Shown piece after piece: positions 12,490 through 25,075 of a stretch of DNA of 64,000 nucleotides (positions within the stretch are counted from its first letter, which is position 1; every line of letters begins with the position of its first letter). The notes below the pieces were generated by a model that saw nothing but the letters and a program-made list of their open reading frames with translations, did no database searches and was not told where the DNA came from. The DNA is from Climacium dendroides. Taxonomy: Eukaryota > Streptophyta > Bryopsida > Hypnales > Climaciaceae. The stretch is from NCBI GenBank assembly GCA_950106755.1, contig OX467083.1, positions 44,716,555 through 44,780,554 of the forward strand, written 5' to 3'. Position numbers and translations under genes: made by a program.

Positions 12490-13640
12490 CTTAAATCAGT
12501 TCAGTTGAAACTTGAAAGCAATGGTGTTCAACAGTTCAAGTTGATAGAATAACTTAAGTTACTTGCCATGTAGATTTCAAAGATTATACCAATTTCAAAG
12601 ATCGATCTCCACATGGCATATGTTCTTTTAACTTTTTCTTTTTTTTAAACATTCTTTTAACATTTGATTTCAAACTGTGTCCACTTGGCATCTTCATCCT
12701 GTTGTTTTCATCCACCCACCATAATGTACGTTCTCAAGCATATGGCTCTAAAATCTTCAAATCATGGTTTATTTTTATTTTTTTATACACAACTGAAACG
12801 AAATTTCATTGCAAGGTAAAAGTACAAACTCGCCAACCATAAGACTGGCGAGGGGTAAATCTTGGTTATAAGTGTTCTACTGTAAGACTGTCCGATCCCA
12901 CGACGGTCCAATGTAATGTGTACGCTACACAACAGATTCTTAGGATATTCAGGAAATGTGCAATTATAGTTAAGCAAATTGTATCACACAAGTGCTGGCA
13001 CAGCAGTTACTTACGATACTTCATGAGATGCTGACAGGAATGACTGTCAAGAACAAGGAGAATACTGGTCATGAATTGTTGCTGAAAGCCTGAAACTCTC
13101 AACACTTTCTGTTAACTTAAGTTAGAGCAATTGAATCATCAACTTACAGCCCTCCAATGAAGCCAATCCATGATTTCAGTTTTGTTTGGCCATTGGACAA
13201 ATGAAAGGCCAGTATAATTTTGACATAGACGTTTCAGACTTTCGGTCACAGATGTTGCAAGTTATAACTTACACCCCTTCAACAGCTGCAATTGTCAACT
13301 CCATATGAGGACTGTGGATTTAAAAAAAAAAAATCATGTACCGTATTTGATCTGGGCAGAGTAGAATAGAAAGTAATGCTCTCAGGAGTGATGAAACTAT
13401 TTACATTTCAGACATGGATGGAAGATGAAAAATAGGGATGAAATGATGTTATTATCCCAAAGCATTTCATTTGTTTTGTTTGTTTGCTATGCTATGTTTT
13501 AACCTCGTTAAGCACTCTGCAGCCGTCTTCAATTGAAAAACGCACTAGATAATAAACCATAATACATCCATTATATTGCTTGGCACCCATTACAATGTCT
13601 GGCACTTGTTATAGTGCTTGGCACTATAATCAAGTCTGCC
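12490..13640. other. Intergenic DNA with a LINE 3'-end remnant near its start
   Basis: Apart from the LINE-tail-like block at 12770-12870 (listed separately), I see no gene. Simple A-runs occur at 13321-13333. Confidence 0.4.
12770..12870 (-). mobile_element. 3'-terminal fragment of an L1-like LINE (minus)
   Basis: Read on the minus strand the block runs GTTTGTACTTTTACCTTGC, AATGAAATTTCGTTTCAG, TTGTGTATAAAAAAATAAAAAT. That matches the layout of the LINE 3' end at about 27960-28005 (TACAATAAAAGC...TTGTGTCCAAAAAAATAAAAAT). It is a 5'-truncated insertion or remnant. Confidence 0.55.
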
Positions 13641-13647
13641 CGCGTGT

Positions 13648-15169
13648 TTAATGTAGTAGGAGGCCTCCCCCCTCAGGCCTCTCGCGATGTGAGGGTCCTA
13701 GCCTTTAGGCTCAGGCTTCGTCCTTGCCTTCAAGCTCGGGCCCTCATATTGCGGGAGGCCTTTGGGGGGAGGCCTCCTACTATACTAAAGTCCCATTCAA
13801 GGTAGTATTTCCATCAAAAACGACTCAAAACTGCCATTTCTATTGCAAAGAGCAAAAACCTTTGAGAGTTGTTTTATTTTGCAAATCTAACTATAGAATC
13901 TTGCACTAGACTAGTGTAAGAATGTGTGGAAGAACTTTCATAAACTTTGATTGTGTAAATTGCAAGATATTTGCATTTAAAGTAAAAGAAAACAAGTTTT
14001 TTTGAACACCTAGATTAATTAAATTCTTTGACTTTAAATCTTCTTAACTTAAAATTTTTGCACTACTAATTTTGATTTTTTGATTTTTTATGGTGAATAA
14101 TTTGTTTGAAAATCTAAGATTTTTTTTTAAATATTTAATTTTCACTAATTAAAAAATTATTAAGAAGAAGTACATTCAAGATTGAAGGGAAAACTAAATT
14201 GTTAATAGCTCTAAGACAGAATTGAAATACAATATAATCCCAACAATGAGATTGTTCTAGCAAGCAAATTTAACCATGTCTAACAATTTATTTATTTTTA
14301 AATTGTAAAATTGCATTAAAAAATAATTTCTATAAGTTATTTTTGAAGAAGATGTTTAGATTGCCCAAGAAACAAGATTGTCCATAACTTTCTCATCACT
14401 TGTCTAAGGTAAAACAACTCATTGTAGTCAAATGACCCATTGCAGTCACTTAGAAAATGGCCCCATTGTGGGGGTTTTTCAATATGTGAGATGTGGGCCA
14501 CAATGCATGTCTTACATGACAATAATGGAGTGAATAGTGACCTCATTAGGAACTTCTAATTTTTCAGTGTGAAATTCATTGTAAAAATTGACTTTTTAGG
14601 CCTTCTATGATGGAAAATATTGTGACTGTATTAGATAGTAAGATGAATATTATAGATTCAGATTTTGTTGGTTATGGAATAGTCTACAGACTCTTTTGGG
14701 CCACGATGCACTAAACACTTCAAAAATTCCTAGCAAATTCATACTTTTGTCAAAAAATATAATTTCAATTGCACTTGCTATTTCTCACACTTGTACTAAT
14801 GTGGGAAACAAATTGAAAAATTTCAACAACAAGATGATGTCAAACTTTCCATTTTGACCACAATAGGCTATTTTACCTTACATAGAATGATTCAAAGCTT
14901 CAAATGTAGAAAAAAATATAATCTTTGAAAAAGCTTTAAAATTTAAAAAAAAAATTGTTAATTTTTGGGGATTGCCCCTCAAGCTAATTTTTGGACTTAG
15001 GACGGCATATTTTTTGCTTCCAAGCTTAGATTGAAAAAAATCCCATAAAGCTAATTTGATTTCCTATCTTCAAAAAAAGTTTCAAAAAATAATGTCAAAA
15101 ATTGAAATCACACAAATCTATTTGAAATCCCAAAAGTCCTCGCAAGGACTTTGGGACTTTCAGGGTTAA
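13648..15169 (+). mobile_element. TTAA-ended repeat, copy 1 (forward), interrupted by a GC-rich MITE
   Basis: The right end is GGGACTTTCAGGGTTAA. The left end is TTTAA...CTAAAGTCCCAT, with the MITE at 13656-13780 lodged inside the terminal repeat. Internal blocks match the copies at 39622-40207 and 49288-50229: ACTCAAAACTGCCATTT, an ATCTAACTATAGAATCTT block, TGAGATTGTTCTAGCAAGCA and AAGCTAATTTGATTTCCTAT. About 1.4 kb without the MITE. No coding capacity. Confidence 0.7.
13654..13782 (+). mobile_element. GC-rich foldback MITE (GTAGGAGGCCTCCCCC ends)
   Basis: Inverted arms GTAGGAGGCCTCCCCCC...GGGGGGAGGCCTCCTAC enclose a GC-rich interior whose inner parts also pair (AGGCCTC/GAGGCCT, GGGCCCTCAT/TGTGAGGGTCC). 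TA dinucleotides flank both ends, consistent with a mariner/Stowaway-like TA target, though the TA is also part of the palindrome. Composition differs sharply from its host repeat. Confidence 0.7.
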
Positions 15170-17733
15170 AAAACCATGAGTTTCCTAGCCACATTCTTAG
15201 AGTATTGTTGGAAAGTTTTTTTTTCAAGAAGGAATGCATGAATTTTGTTTTGTGGCATTTGAACCTATAGTGTGAAAGTTACACCACAAAACAAAGCCCT
15301 TGCACTCCTTCATGCATAAAAGATATTGAATTTCAAAGTTTTTAAAATCTCAAAAATTTAAAAATTATTTTCACTTCTAATTTGGATGTGGAGTGATGAC
15401 ACATGGCACACTAGTATGGATGAAATTATAGCTATCATCCAAAAGCCTATACATTTACATTTATTAGAAAAGAGTAATATCATTTGAAGATTTTGTAGCA
15501 ATTTAGCAATTTTATCTGATGAAAAAGGGAGAATTCAACGTATCATTAAAAAGAATTATATTACTTTAATTTTATTACTAAAAAAACATTGGTCATCATC
15601 ATGAAATTTTGTTTTGCCATAGCATAGAAATTAGGGGAAGCCATAATGAATTTAAATTCAATTCAATTAGAAGAAGACAAGGCCAAGAGATGATGTACAT
15701 TTTTTTCACAAGATTTGGCACTATTTGATAATTAACCCTCAAGAGACACCTTCAAGATATGTCCATCAATATAAGGGTATCCTCAATAGACTCTAGAATT
15801 TGCTTTAGTCCGAAGTTGTTTTGATGCTTTGAAGCTTCCAACTTTGGAAGATCATTTCCATCTTCTTTCAACAATTATTTTGCATTAAATCCCAAAGGAA
15901 TTTAATGTTTTTAGGCCTAAAATTGCTTTAGAGTACTTAAATCCAAAAGAAAGCTAAAATCTTCATCTATATTTATTCATTAATGTATTCAACCGTAGGA
16001 TCCTATAGTTAACTTGTTAGAGTACACCTTTTAAAATTTAAAAATAAGGAATCTTATCAATTGCAAGATCATGATACTTAATTTTCAAAAAAAAGTATTT
16101 TCAACTCTTTTTAAATGGTAAGATTTCATCTTTCAAAATTTTTACACAAAATTGTATAGATCCTACAATTTGTTACTCTCCATAATATGTTGAAAAAATA
16201 AGTTGGGAATATACATAAAATTTCCAAACAAAAATTATTTCATATTCGTGCTTAAAAAAATAGAAAATACTAAACTATTAAGAATTTAGATATCTACTAA
16301 CGGTTGGTGCTTGCTAAGCTACGCATTCACCATTAGAATTTCATTAGAATTTTTATGTATTAGATAGAATGAAGGGCAAGAATTACAATAAATCTTCAGA
16401 TAAAAATTACTAAAGTCTTCATATAATTTTTTTATCAATAAACATATATTGAAATAAACAATAGAAATTTAATGAATGATGAATGAAATACATGCAATGA
16501 TGAATACAGTAAAAGATACACATACATTATAATGCATTAGAAATTTGACTCAATTATTACAAACAATGGCAACTGAAATAGAAGAATTTAAAGGAAAAAA
16601 TTATAAATCTCAAAAGCTTCATGAACAATTTAATTGTTGTGAAATCCAAAATTGATTCAATCTAATAAATTTCTCAAATCATTTGGTAGTAACAATAGAA
16701 AATTGAAATCAAAAGCTCAAAGCTCACAAAAACACAAACTCATAAAAATGCAAAAGAAGTATAAAGCCAAGAAAAGCAATGGAATTGCTACCTTTATAAT
16801 ATTACCATATTAATCCTCTTTAATATCACCTCAATTGCAACAACTATATTATTTCTATAATGTCACCCTTTGTAAAAAGTGATATTACAAAGGTGATTGT
16901 GAATTGCTACTCTATTTCAATAATATCACATTGTGCGAAAATATGATTTCTATGTATGCATGATTGGAAATATTTTTATAAAATAATTAAAATAATTATT
17001 TTAAAGACTTATTGAAATCATTATCATGCATTCTATTCAAATATATCAAATTTTTACTAATATGTGATACAATGAATGCGTAGCATAGCAAGCACGAGCC
17101 CCTAGTATTAATGATAGCATTTGTGATATTACAGAGGAACTTATGATTTTAGTAGTATGATGGAATTGAAAAATGCCAATCTCAATGGCTGTAATGTTGT
17201 AATAAACAATCTACACTCAATGTTTTTACCCTTTTTAAGAATATTGAGAATTGAGTTAAATAAAAGACTTCAAAGTTTATTTTAGAGTAGAGATTTCATA
17301 ACTACCTACAAATTCCTTATAACTTTCATCTCATCAATGAAAATATAATGATTCAAAGCTTTTTGTGTATAGTATAAATCTAAAATACCAATTTTAAATA
17401 TATATTTAAATAATAATAATTCTTTCTAAGCTGTGTGGATTATCTGCCAAGCAATGAAAATTATATATTATACAATTATTTTTTTAACAATATAGTTAGA
17501 AGTTATGAAAATTGTTGTGCTTTAAAAGCTACTCCTTTGGTACATATTGTGTGAAAATTTCAAAGAAAAAAATAAAAATTATATATGTGTTCATATTGGG
17601 CTATCCAAAAGCACTATGTTGCCAAAAAAACAAGTAGTGTTTGGACCTTTAGGAATTAATTTTTAATAAAATTCACCCAATCAACTCTATGTTTCAAGAT
17701 TAGAAACATCAGCAAGTTTATGTAAGTTTGTAT
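15170..17733. other. AT-rich intergenic DNA, no recognised gene
   Basis: No open frame of interest. Simple-sequence A- and T-runs are frequent. No bounded element recognised. Confidence 0.4.
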
Positions 17734-18938
17734 CACTAGAAGAAAAACATGTACACTACAATCGATTGAAATGCAATTACGTGTCTTATGCAACTGTCTT
17801 GCAACTACAATCCTCTGTATTTGCACCAACTTTGACATAGTTACATTGTAGTTGTAAATTAGTTGTAAAGTAGCCACAAAATGTATTTACACGGGAATAT
17901 AACAAGAGTGTTTGATGTGAGGTATTTTACATCCAATATTCATCACAATTGTCAATGTGGACCATTTACATTCTGTAGAGTTTGATGTGTCTATCTATAG
18001 TTGCATATAATTTAAATTTCATAGCAATTCACTAGAGTGCAATTAGACTGCAACTACAATGCAACTAAACTACAACTGCAATGCAACTAGACTGCAACTA
18101 TAGTGCAATTAGACTACAACTAGACTACAATTGCAACTACTATTAAGTCTTTCATTAATTGTCCCATATCAATTGTCAAGAATACCATTAGATTGGACAT
18201 ATAAGAATTGTAAGTTATAACATTTTTGTGTTATGAATTTTGATAATGAAATTCTAATATTTATATATTTTGTAGATTTTTACACTTTGTAGATTTCTAT
18301 AATCTACAAAATCTATAAATATTCACTAGTAGAAAACGTAGGAATTTCAACAGAATTTTGTTGTTTCAGTCACTAAACAACAAATTTCTGCTGAAATTAA
18401 CAGATTTCTAACAAATGTTAATTTCAGCAAAAATCTGTTGTTTAGTGACCGAAACAATGTTACCGAAACAATATAATTCTGTTGAAATTCCTACGTTTTC
18501 TACTAGTGATTTAACATCTAAGATATTTTTAAATTTGGTGATCTAAAAAAAGATAGATTTGAAATTCTGAATCTACAAATCTTTGAGATTGAAATTTCAA
18601 AATCTACAAGTTTATGAATTATAAACAAGTCGTACATAAGTCGCAAACTAGGCACATTGATTGCAAACCAGTTGCCCATAGATTGCATGCTAGTTGCAAA
18701 CAAGTTGTATACAAATAACTTTCATGTAAGCAACCACGTCAAAAGAGTTCATTGATGAACTTTCAAGTATACTATCGAATGAGAAACAACTTTGAATTTT
18801 TTTGCAACTACTTTGCAACCAATGCAACTTGTCTATTGCAACTACAAACTCTAAATTGTCACTTAGTTGCAAATGGCCCATGCAACTACAAAACTAGTTG
18901 CAAACAGTAGTTGTAGAACCCCTCGTTTTCATGTAGTG
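17734..18938 (-). mobile_element. Non-autonomous CACTA element B, with TAT target duplication and a nested MITE
   Basis: The left end is CACTAGAAGAAAAAC and the right end, inverted, is CACTACATGAAAACGAGG. TAT occurs at 17731-17733 and again at 18939-18941. Subterminal CTAGTTGCA-type repeats are dense. It aligns in inverted orientation with element A (9077-10135). A 185-bp CACTA MITE (18324-18508) is inserted inside. Removing it leaves about 1.02 kb, close to element A's length. Confidence 0.9.
18324..18508 (+). mobile_element. CACTA MITE, 185 bp, perfect ends, ATT target duplication
   Basis: The ends CACTAGTAGAAAACGTAGGA and the inverse TCCTACGTTTTCTACTAGTG are perfect. The arms continue to pair (AATTTCAACAGAATT; CAGTCACTAAACAACA). 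ATT flanks both sides (18321-18323, 18509-18511). Inserted inside CACTA element B. Confidence 0.95.
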
Positions 18939-20007
18939 TATAGTTTCTTTGTTGTTCAACTTGTAGATTTGGCTATTGTGTATTAGTGCTTTTGCAATAG
19001 AATCTCCATTTGTTTCTTAAAGGAGCACTATGTAGCACCTCCATTGTCGCCGTTGGGGTTGACCGACTCTAGAGGCTCAGATTTAGATCCATGGAGCTTT
19101 AAGTTCTTATTGGCACTCAGTCATTTCTTGAATGTTGGGTTAAGCCTAATTTATTCTTAAAACCTTGTTATTGAGTGTTAAGATCAAGGAATAGTGGAAT
19201 CATGAGTTACATTATGTACCACTAGATTTAGGATTAGTTAATAGATTTGACAGAATAGATCTCGCTATGATGGCAACCTATGTAGATCTGAATCGGATGG
19301 AGCATGCACCATAGGTGCCTACAAAGTCAAGTGATACAAGAGCTTGAGTAGCTGCAATTAGAGCGGAAGATTTGATTGAACCAAAACTCGTCACTACAGT
19401 ATTGAGTGTGGGCCGGTTTGACAAGTTCTACCCTATTGTTACAATGCCAAGGGAGGAATTACCTACAAATTTTTTGAGGAACTGCACAGGTTTTCTATTC
19501 AATAATAAGATACTTAAGGCACAAGTCAATCAAACTTTAGTTCCAAGGAGATAGAATATCTCCAAAAACATGTTATCATTGTTTATTTTGTGGGGAGTAA
19601 ACCTTCACAAGAGTCCATCACTCTATATGTTCGTAGTCTTTAAGTCAAAGTGGAAAAATGGATTGGCATTGGCAAGGATTTGAAATATGTTTTTTTTAAT
19701 CCTTAGTAAGAGCTAGGTCATCACCCCAAAATTATTTTTGTTAATACTTCATTGATTGAAATGGGGCATCTGCATCTTATAGACTTTGACATCTAATTTC
19801 AATGCCAATAAACCTTTGGGTTTAAGAGTGCCAATTTGGATGACATTGAAAAATGTTCCAAGAGAGTTTTGTGGTGTTGTCTCCGAATAGCTAAAGGACT
19901 TGGAGAGCTCTTTGAAGTGGATAAGAAGAATATATACACAATGGATCAATGCTTCTGTGTGGGATTTAGATCAGGATTAGGTTGGAGAATTCAAGTGGAG
20001 GTGTAAA

Positions 20008-20201
20008 ATGAGTACATGAGCAAAGAAGTCATCATTAAGGTGGATTATTGCCACTTGTTCATTTGCTGCCAGGGTTTACTTTGATATTAATCATATGGCT
20101 AAAGATGAGTACATGGGCGAAGAAGTCATCATGAAGGTGGACTATTGCCATTTGTCCATTTGCTGCCAGGGTTTGCTTTGACACTAATCATATGGCTAAA
20201 G
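20008..20201 (+). repeat. 97-bp tandem duplication inside the LINE ORF1 relic
   Basis: The segment beginning ATGAGTACATG at 20008 is repeated from 20105 with about 10 differences. Both copies include the zinc-knuckle coding part (GCTGCCAGGGTTTRCTTTGA). Confidence 0.9.
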
Positions 20202-22895
20202 ATTGCCTTAGGAAGTATGTGAGACTCAAGGACGTGGTGGGTGGAGCCAATGTTCAAATGTCAAGTCATCAAAACAAACCTTAGAAGGAAAGAGGTGCTC
20301 TAGCAACTTTGGTAAGTCCAATAGTACTACCTCTTCCTTTTATCATCATCCTAGGTCAGCATCCCTCATAAGCTTGGAGGACTTCCCAGGGATATCATAG
20401 CTCAAGAAAAGGCATTAAGCACTCAGGAACAAAATCACAAGTTTGAGGGACCTCCTAGGGTATGGGAGAAAGTATGGAGTGCACAGGGGCAAGATCAATA
20501 GTAGACCAAAATCCCACCCTTGTTATTTCAACAACACCAAGAGGTTCGCAAGTTCAAAGAACATATATGTCAAACAGAGGGGAGGAGGATTCAAGGTTCA
20601 GGGCCATACTAAAATACAAGTGGAATGGGTGTGAAAAAGTTCTATGTGGTCCCAGAGTGAAAGGTCCAAACATTTCGAATGTAAGAATGAGAGCTCAAGT
20701 TAATACCTATTTGCTTGAGGCTTCTTCGCAAATAGTTTTTCAGCCACACGCACGAGTATCACTCGATCCACTTTTAGGGCCTCTTTTGTCATCCTCTACA
20801 CCAAGTAGAACAACCAAGTCGAAGGAAATACGATATGATAGTATGAAGTCCTTGAACAAGGCTTGCAACAAGTAGGGAGGTCCAACCTAAGTTGGCTCAC
20901 GAGTTGGCTCTCAGTCACAAGGAAGGAAGAAAGTCACAATGGCTATTGGAGGATCAACGAGTAGGTTGTTAAATGGAGTAGTATCAAACATTATAGATAT
21001 GACAATGGGGAATAAGGACAATCTACCAGCATTGATGTTAGATGCCTTCCAATTTCCAACTAAGTGTATGGAGGTAGAGATCCTAGAACAAAATTGGATA
21101 CAAACATTTAATAGAAGCAACAATTGATAATGTAGTGAAGGAGAAAATGGTCCTACTGGTGAATAGATAGAAGGAAGGTGAAGGCAACTAGGTGTAAGTG
21201 GAGCAAGACGATTAGGGAGGTAGACGGCCAAGCATTGATTTGAATGGAACAACCCTTGACCCCTCTAGCTCTGTACATAGAGGGGCCCTGGTCGGTACCT
21301 TGGTTGCAAGAGTAGACCATTTACAGATTAACTTAGAAGGTACAAGCTATATAGTGGTAGGTTCAAACGCATCCACACCACGTACTCTAGGGCTTCCTTA
21401 GTCCTTGAATACCTTTCCAAATTATTTGCAAATTGAAATTTTGGAATGGTATAGGCTTAATAATAGTTTTTTTTAATGCCCCAACTAAAGAAGTACACAG
21501 ATTGCAACTCCAGCATAGGGATGAAGTCTTTTCTTCTACTGGACAACATTGCACTTCCATTCTCCAAAAATGACAAAACATTCCTTGTTAGTTAGAGGGA
21601 AGGGGGTCAGTCCCTATGAGGGACTCAATTAAAAGGGAGGGCCTTAAGGGTCCATTATTGTTCTATCCCAACCCTCAATCCTCGATATGATTGTCATACT
21701 CTTCGCCCCAAACCTTCAAGGAATTAATAGCCCTTCGAAGGTTGACATTGTTAAGAATTACTATTGGACTCCAAAATCAAGCTTGGATATATTATGCTTT
21801 CAAAAACACCAACTTAGGGGTAATCGTCTTTTGACTTTGGGTAATACTATCTGGCCCAAAGCCAAATTCTATTGCCAAGAAGCATCAATTGGCTATGAAC
21901 ATAATATTGATGACTAAAGAGGTGACAAAGGATATGTTTGTATGTGGGTCTCTCCTTCTATTCAACATATGGTCATTAACTCAGGCTTTTCTAGATGCAG
22001 GCGATGCAATGGGTGAGATTGGAGGGCACCCTCAGTGGAGACTTTTCCATATTAAATGTATATGCATCAACTTTAATGAGAGAAGACATTGAATTATGGT
22101 CAAAATTGGTTATTAGCCTTGATAAAGATTGCAAATGGATATTGACGGGTAACTAGAACTTTGTAGAAAATAGTATGGATAAATCTAGTCCTTGCGGTAA
22201 ACTCATCTCACCAACAAAGTGATAGGCTTTCGAATTAGTAGTGGGGGCTCTCAATGTAGAAGATCACTTCCCTAATACTAATTCCCCTAAATTCACATAG
22301 AACAATAGGAGGAAGGATGGGGTACAAATATTGGCTTGATTGGATTGGATTTATTCTTTTTAGCTTTGTGGTAGCCCCCCTAACCTAGTGACAAAATACT
22401 TCATCAAAAGAGATAGCAACCACTCTAATCATCTCCCCATATGGGGCAAATTTTCCCTCAAAGTGGTTGCTCCTAGGAAATCCATTTATAAAATGAGTAC
22501 ATGTTTCTGGGAGGAAGTTGAGGTACAGAATCAATTCATATAGATTTGAATTGCCAACCATTTAGAAGTTTTTTTTGTAAACTTTGCAAGTCAGTTAAAT
22601 TTTATAATGAATATTACATGAGGTAGGCAAAATTGTAAAGAACGAACAAAGTCCACCTATGGGTTCAATTTGAGGAAACAGTAGAAGCCCTTTAAGTGGA
22701 CCCTAGGAACATACATAGCCAAAGCCTACTTAGTGAAATTGGTGAAGAACTGAGGGCAGTAGAAAAATCCCATGTGAAAGGCTTCAAAGTTAGCAATAGA
22801 ATTCAATGGAAGAAAGTCGGGGACGCATGTTCCAAATAATTCCTTAAAGTCCATAAAGATAGAGTTAGAAGGGCCAAGATTATAGAGCTGGAGGA

Positions 22896-23129
22896 TTGGA
22901 TGAAGATGACTTCATCAACACTGACCAATCAGACTTGGAAAAGATTTTCTTAGAATATTATGGCAAGCTTTACATTGCTATAGGCCAATCTCCAGTACAG
23001 AGGGAGGCAGAAGAAACCTGTCTTAGTGTTATCTCTAACCGCCTTTCCATATTTATGAAAAATTCACTTATAGATTCCGTGTGCCTTGAGGAATTAGAGG
23101 CAATTCTTCAAAATATGGATTCTAAGTAA
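22896..23129 (+). pseudogene. LINE reverse transcriptase fragment, N-terminal part
   Basis: The longest intact piece of the LINE RT ORF (77 codons). It has the FLEYYGKLY...LEELEAILQNMDSK pattern found between the endonuclease and RT of plant L1-like elements. The next in-frame residues (after a stop) read as the SK(V)P..DGV RT motif. Part of the larger LINE and non-functional. Confidence 0.8.
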
Positions 23130-23689
23130 AGTTCCAAGGTCTGATGGAGTGATTACAAGTTTATTTAAGAACTACTAGGAAATCATCAAAAGTGACTACT
23201 TGGCCATGCTCAATGGAGCAATTCAGGAGGATGCCTCGGAGGATGCAATGCCACCAAAGGTGACTAGAGGCCTTATTACCCTCCTTCACAAAGGTAGGGA
23301 TTGAAGCAAACTGACCAATTGGCGTTCCATCACAATGTAGAGTGTGGCATATAAAATCTTTTCTAAGGTCCTACAAAGATGCCTTTAGCCAATTCTTATA
23401 GATAATCATCTCCCCTGACCAATTTGCACTTCTACCATTGCGATTCATACTAAATAATATTTTCTTGACATACAAGACTTTGAACTGGATGAAGCATCTA
23501 AGACAACTGCTTCTCTTTTTAAATTGGATTTTAGCAAAGCCTATGACATGGTTAACTTACGTTTTTTTGACTAAGGCCATTGTAACAGTGGGCTTTTTAG
23601 TGGAGTTCGTCTCCATGGTCATACTTCTTTTTAAAGGGGCTACAACTTTGGTTAAAGTGAACAAGGTCCAATTTCTAGCCTTTCCCATT

Positions 23690-23957
23690 CACTAAAAGAA
23701 AACTATGTTGCCCATGCGTTTAAACTGTGTTGAAAACGAGCAAACCATGTCATATGGATTTTGTTAAGAACCACATTTTCAACGCTGAAATTTTGTGTTG
23801 GAATGTTGTTTTCAACGTAACATACTGCGTTGGAGTGCACTCCAACACACGTAAAATTTCAATGTTGGAAACGCGGTTCTCAACAAAATCCATATGACAT
23901 GGTTTGCTCGTTCCCAACACAGTTTAAACACATGGGCAACATAGTTTTCTTCTAGTA
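23690..23957 (+). mobile_element. CACTA-derived foldback MITE, 268 bp, ATT target duplication
   Basis: The left end is CACTAAAAGAAAACTATGTT and the inverted right end is TACTAGAAGAAAACTATGTT. The arms are almost fully self-complementary, with a centre near TGGAGTGCACTCCA. ATT flanks both sides (23687-23689, 23958-23960). Excision in silico joins LINE codons for FPI directly to QKKVRQ, restoring the RT reading across the site. Confidence 0.95.
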
Positions 23958-25000
23958 ATTCAAAAGAAGGTGAGACAAAGCTGTCCATTGACCCCTTATT
24001 TTTTTCTCATTATTGTTGAAGTCTTGAACACAATGGTTAAAGCAGGTTTGTCGAGAATGTGATTAAAGGCATTAGACTACTAATGGAAGACTGCCAACAA
24101 GTAATAGCTCAATATGTAGATGATATGTCATTTACTCTTCTAAGGGAGGAAGGATTAGTAGTAGCAACAATAGCCACATTAAATTGGTTTTATGTGGGCT
24201 CAGGCTTGGTGCTCAATTAGGACAAATCATGTGATTATTAGAGAGCACGAGGAGCCCAAATGTGTCCACCTTAGACAAACCAATTAAGGATGACATGGGC
24301 AAATGAAGGGGATGTGAGCAAATTGCTAGATTCCCTTTTTAGGCTCTCGCTTAGCTCTTGGGAAGTAGATGCTTTTCTACTAGAAAAAGTTCATAAAAAA
24401 TTGGCATTTTAGTGCACAACTAATCTAATTAACACCATAGGCAAGATGATTGTAGTAAATTACATGTTACTATCAACTCTCTATATTTTCATCACCATTT
24501 GGGCTAGATCCCTTGTATAAGTGATAAAATGTAAGAGTATAATAATGAATTTTATATGGTCATGATCATTACATCGGTCTCAGGCAAAAGTGGTATGGGT
24601 GTAATGTTGTTAGAGCAAGGCTAAAGGTGGCATTGGGCTTCTTAATCCGATTGACGCCCTAATAGCACTCTTGGTCAAGTGGATTTTGAAAGTTTGTGAA
24701 TCTAATTCATCCAACTTATACATATTACTAAGATTTAAACTTTCATACTTTTAGTTTTACAATGGTAGAAATTGGGCCCAAGTCTCAAGGTTTTTACCAT
24801 CCTTTGATTTCAAATGAAGAAAGGGTCCAAGACTTGGAATAATGTTGGTGAGGCCTAGAAGAAGATGGTGGGGGATATTGTACATGTCCCCCTTGACACC
24901 TTTGAGGAAACTTAGTTTGAATCATTATGATGGTCCTCCTTTTTCCAAATAGGCCTAGGGTTCTTAAGAGGTTATGCTTCCAAACTTTATAAAGCAAGAT

Positions 25001-25075
25001 TTTGATATATTAGAGACGCTAGGCATGATGGGAGGTTCCTCATAAGCTTGGACTTTGATATATTAGAGATGCTTG
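25001..25075 (+). repeat. 53-bp tandem duplication in the LINE, second copy split by a CACTA element
   Basis: The block starting TTTGATATATTAGAGACGCT at 25001 recurs at 25054 (TTTGATATATTAGAGATGCT). The second copy continues beyond the 25076-26574 insertion at 26575 (GCATGATGGAAGGTTCTTCA), matching GCATGATGGGAGGTTCCTCA at about 25023. Confidence 0.85.
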
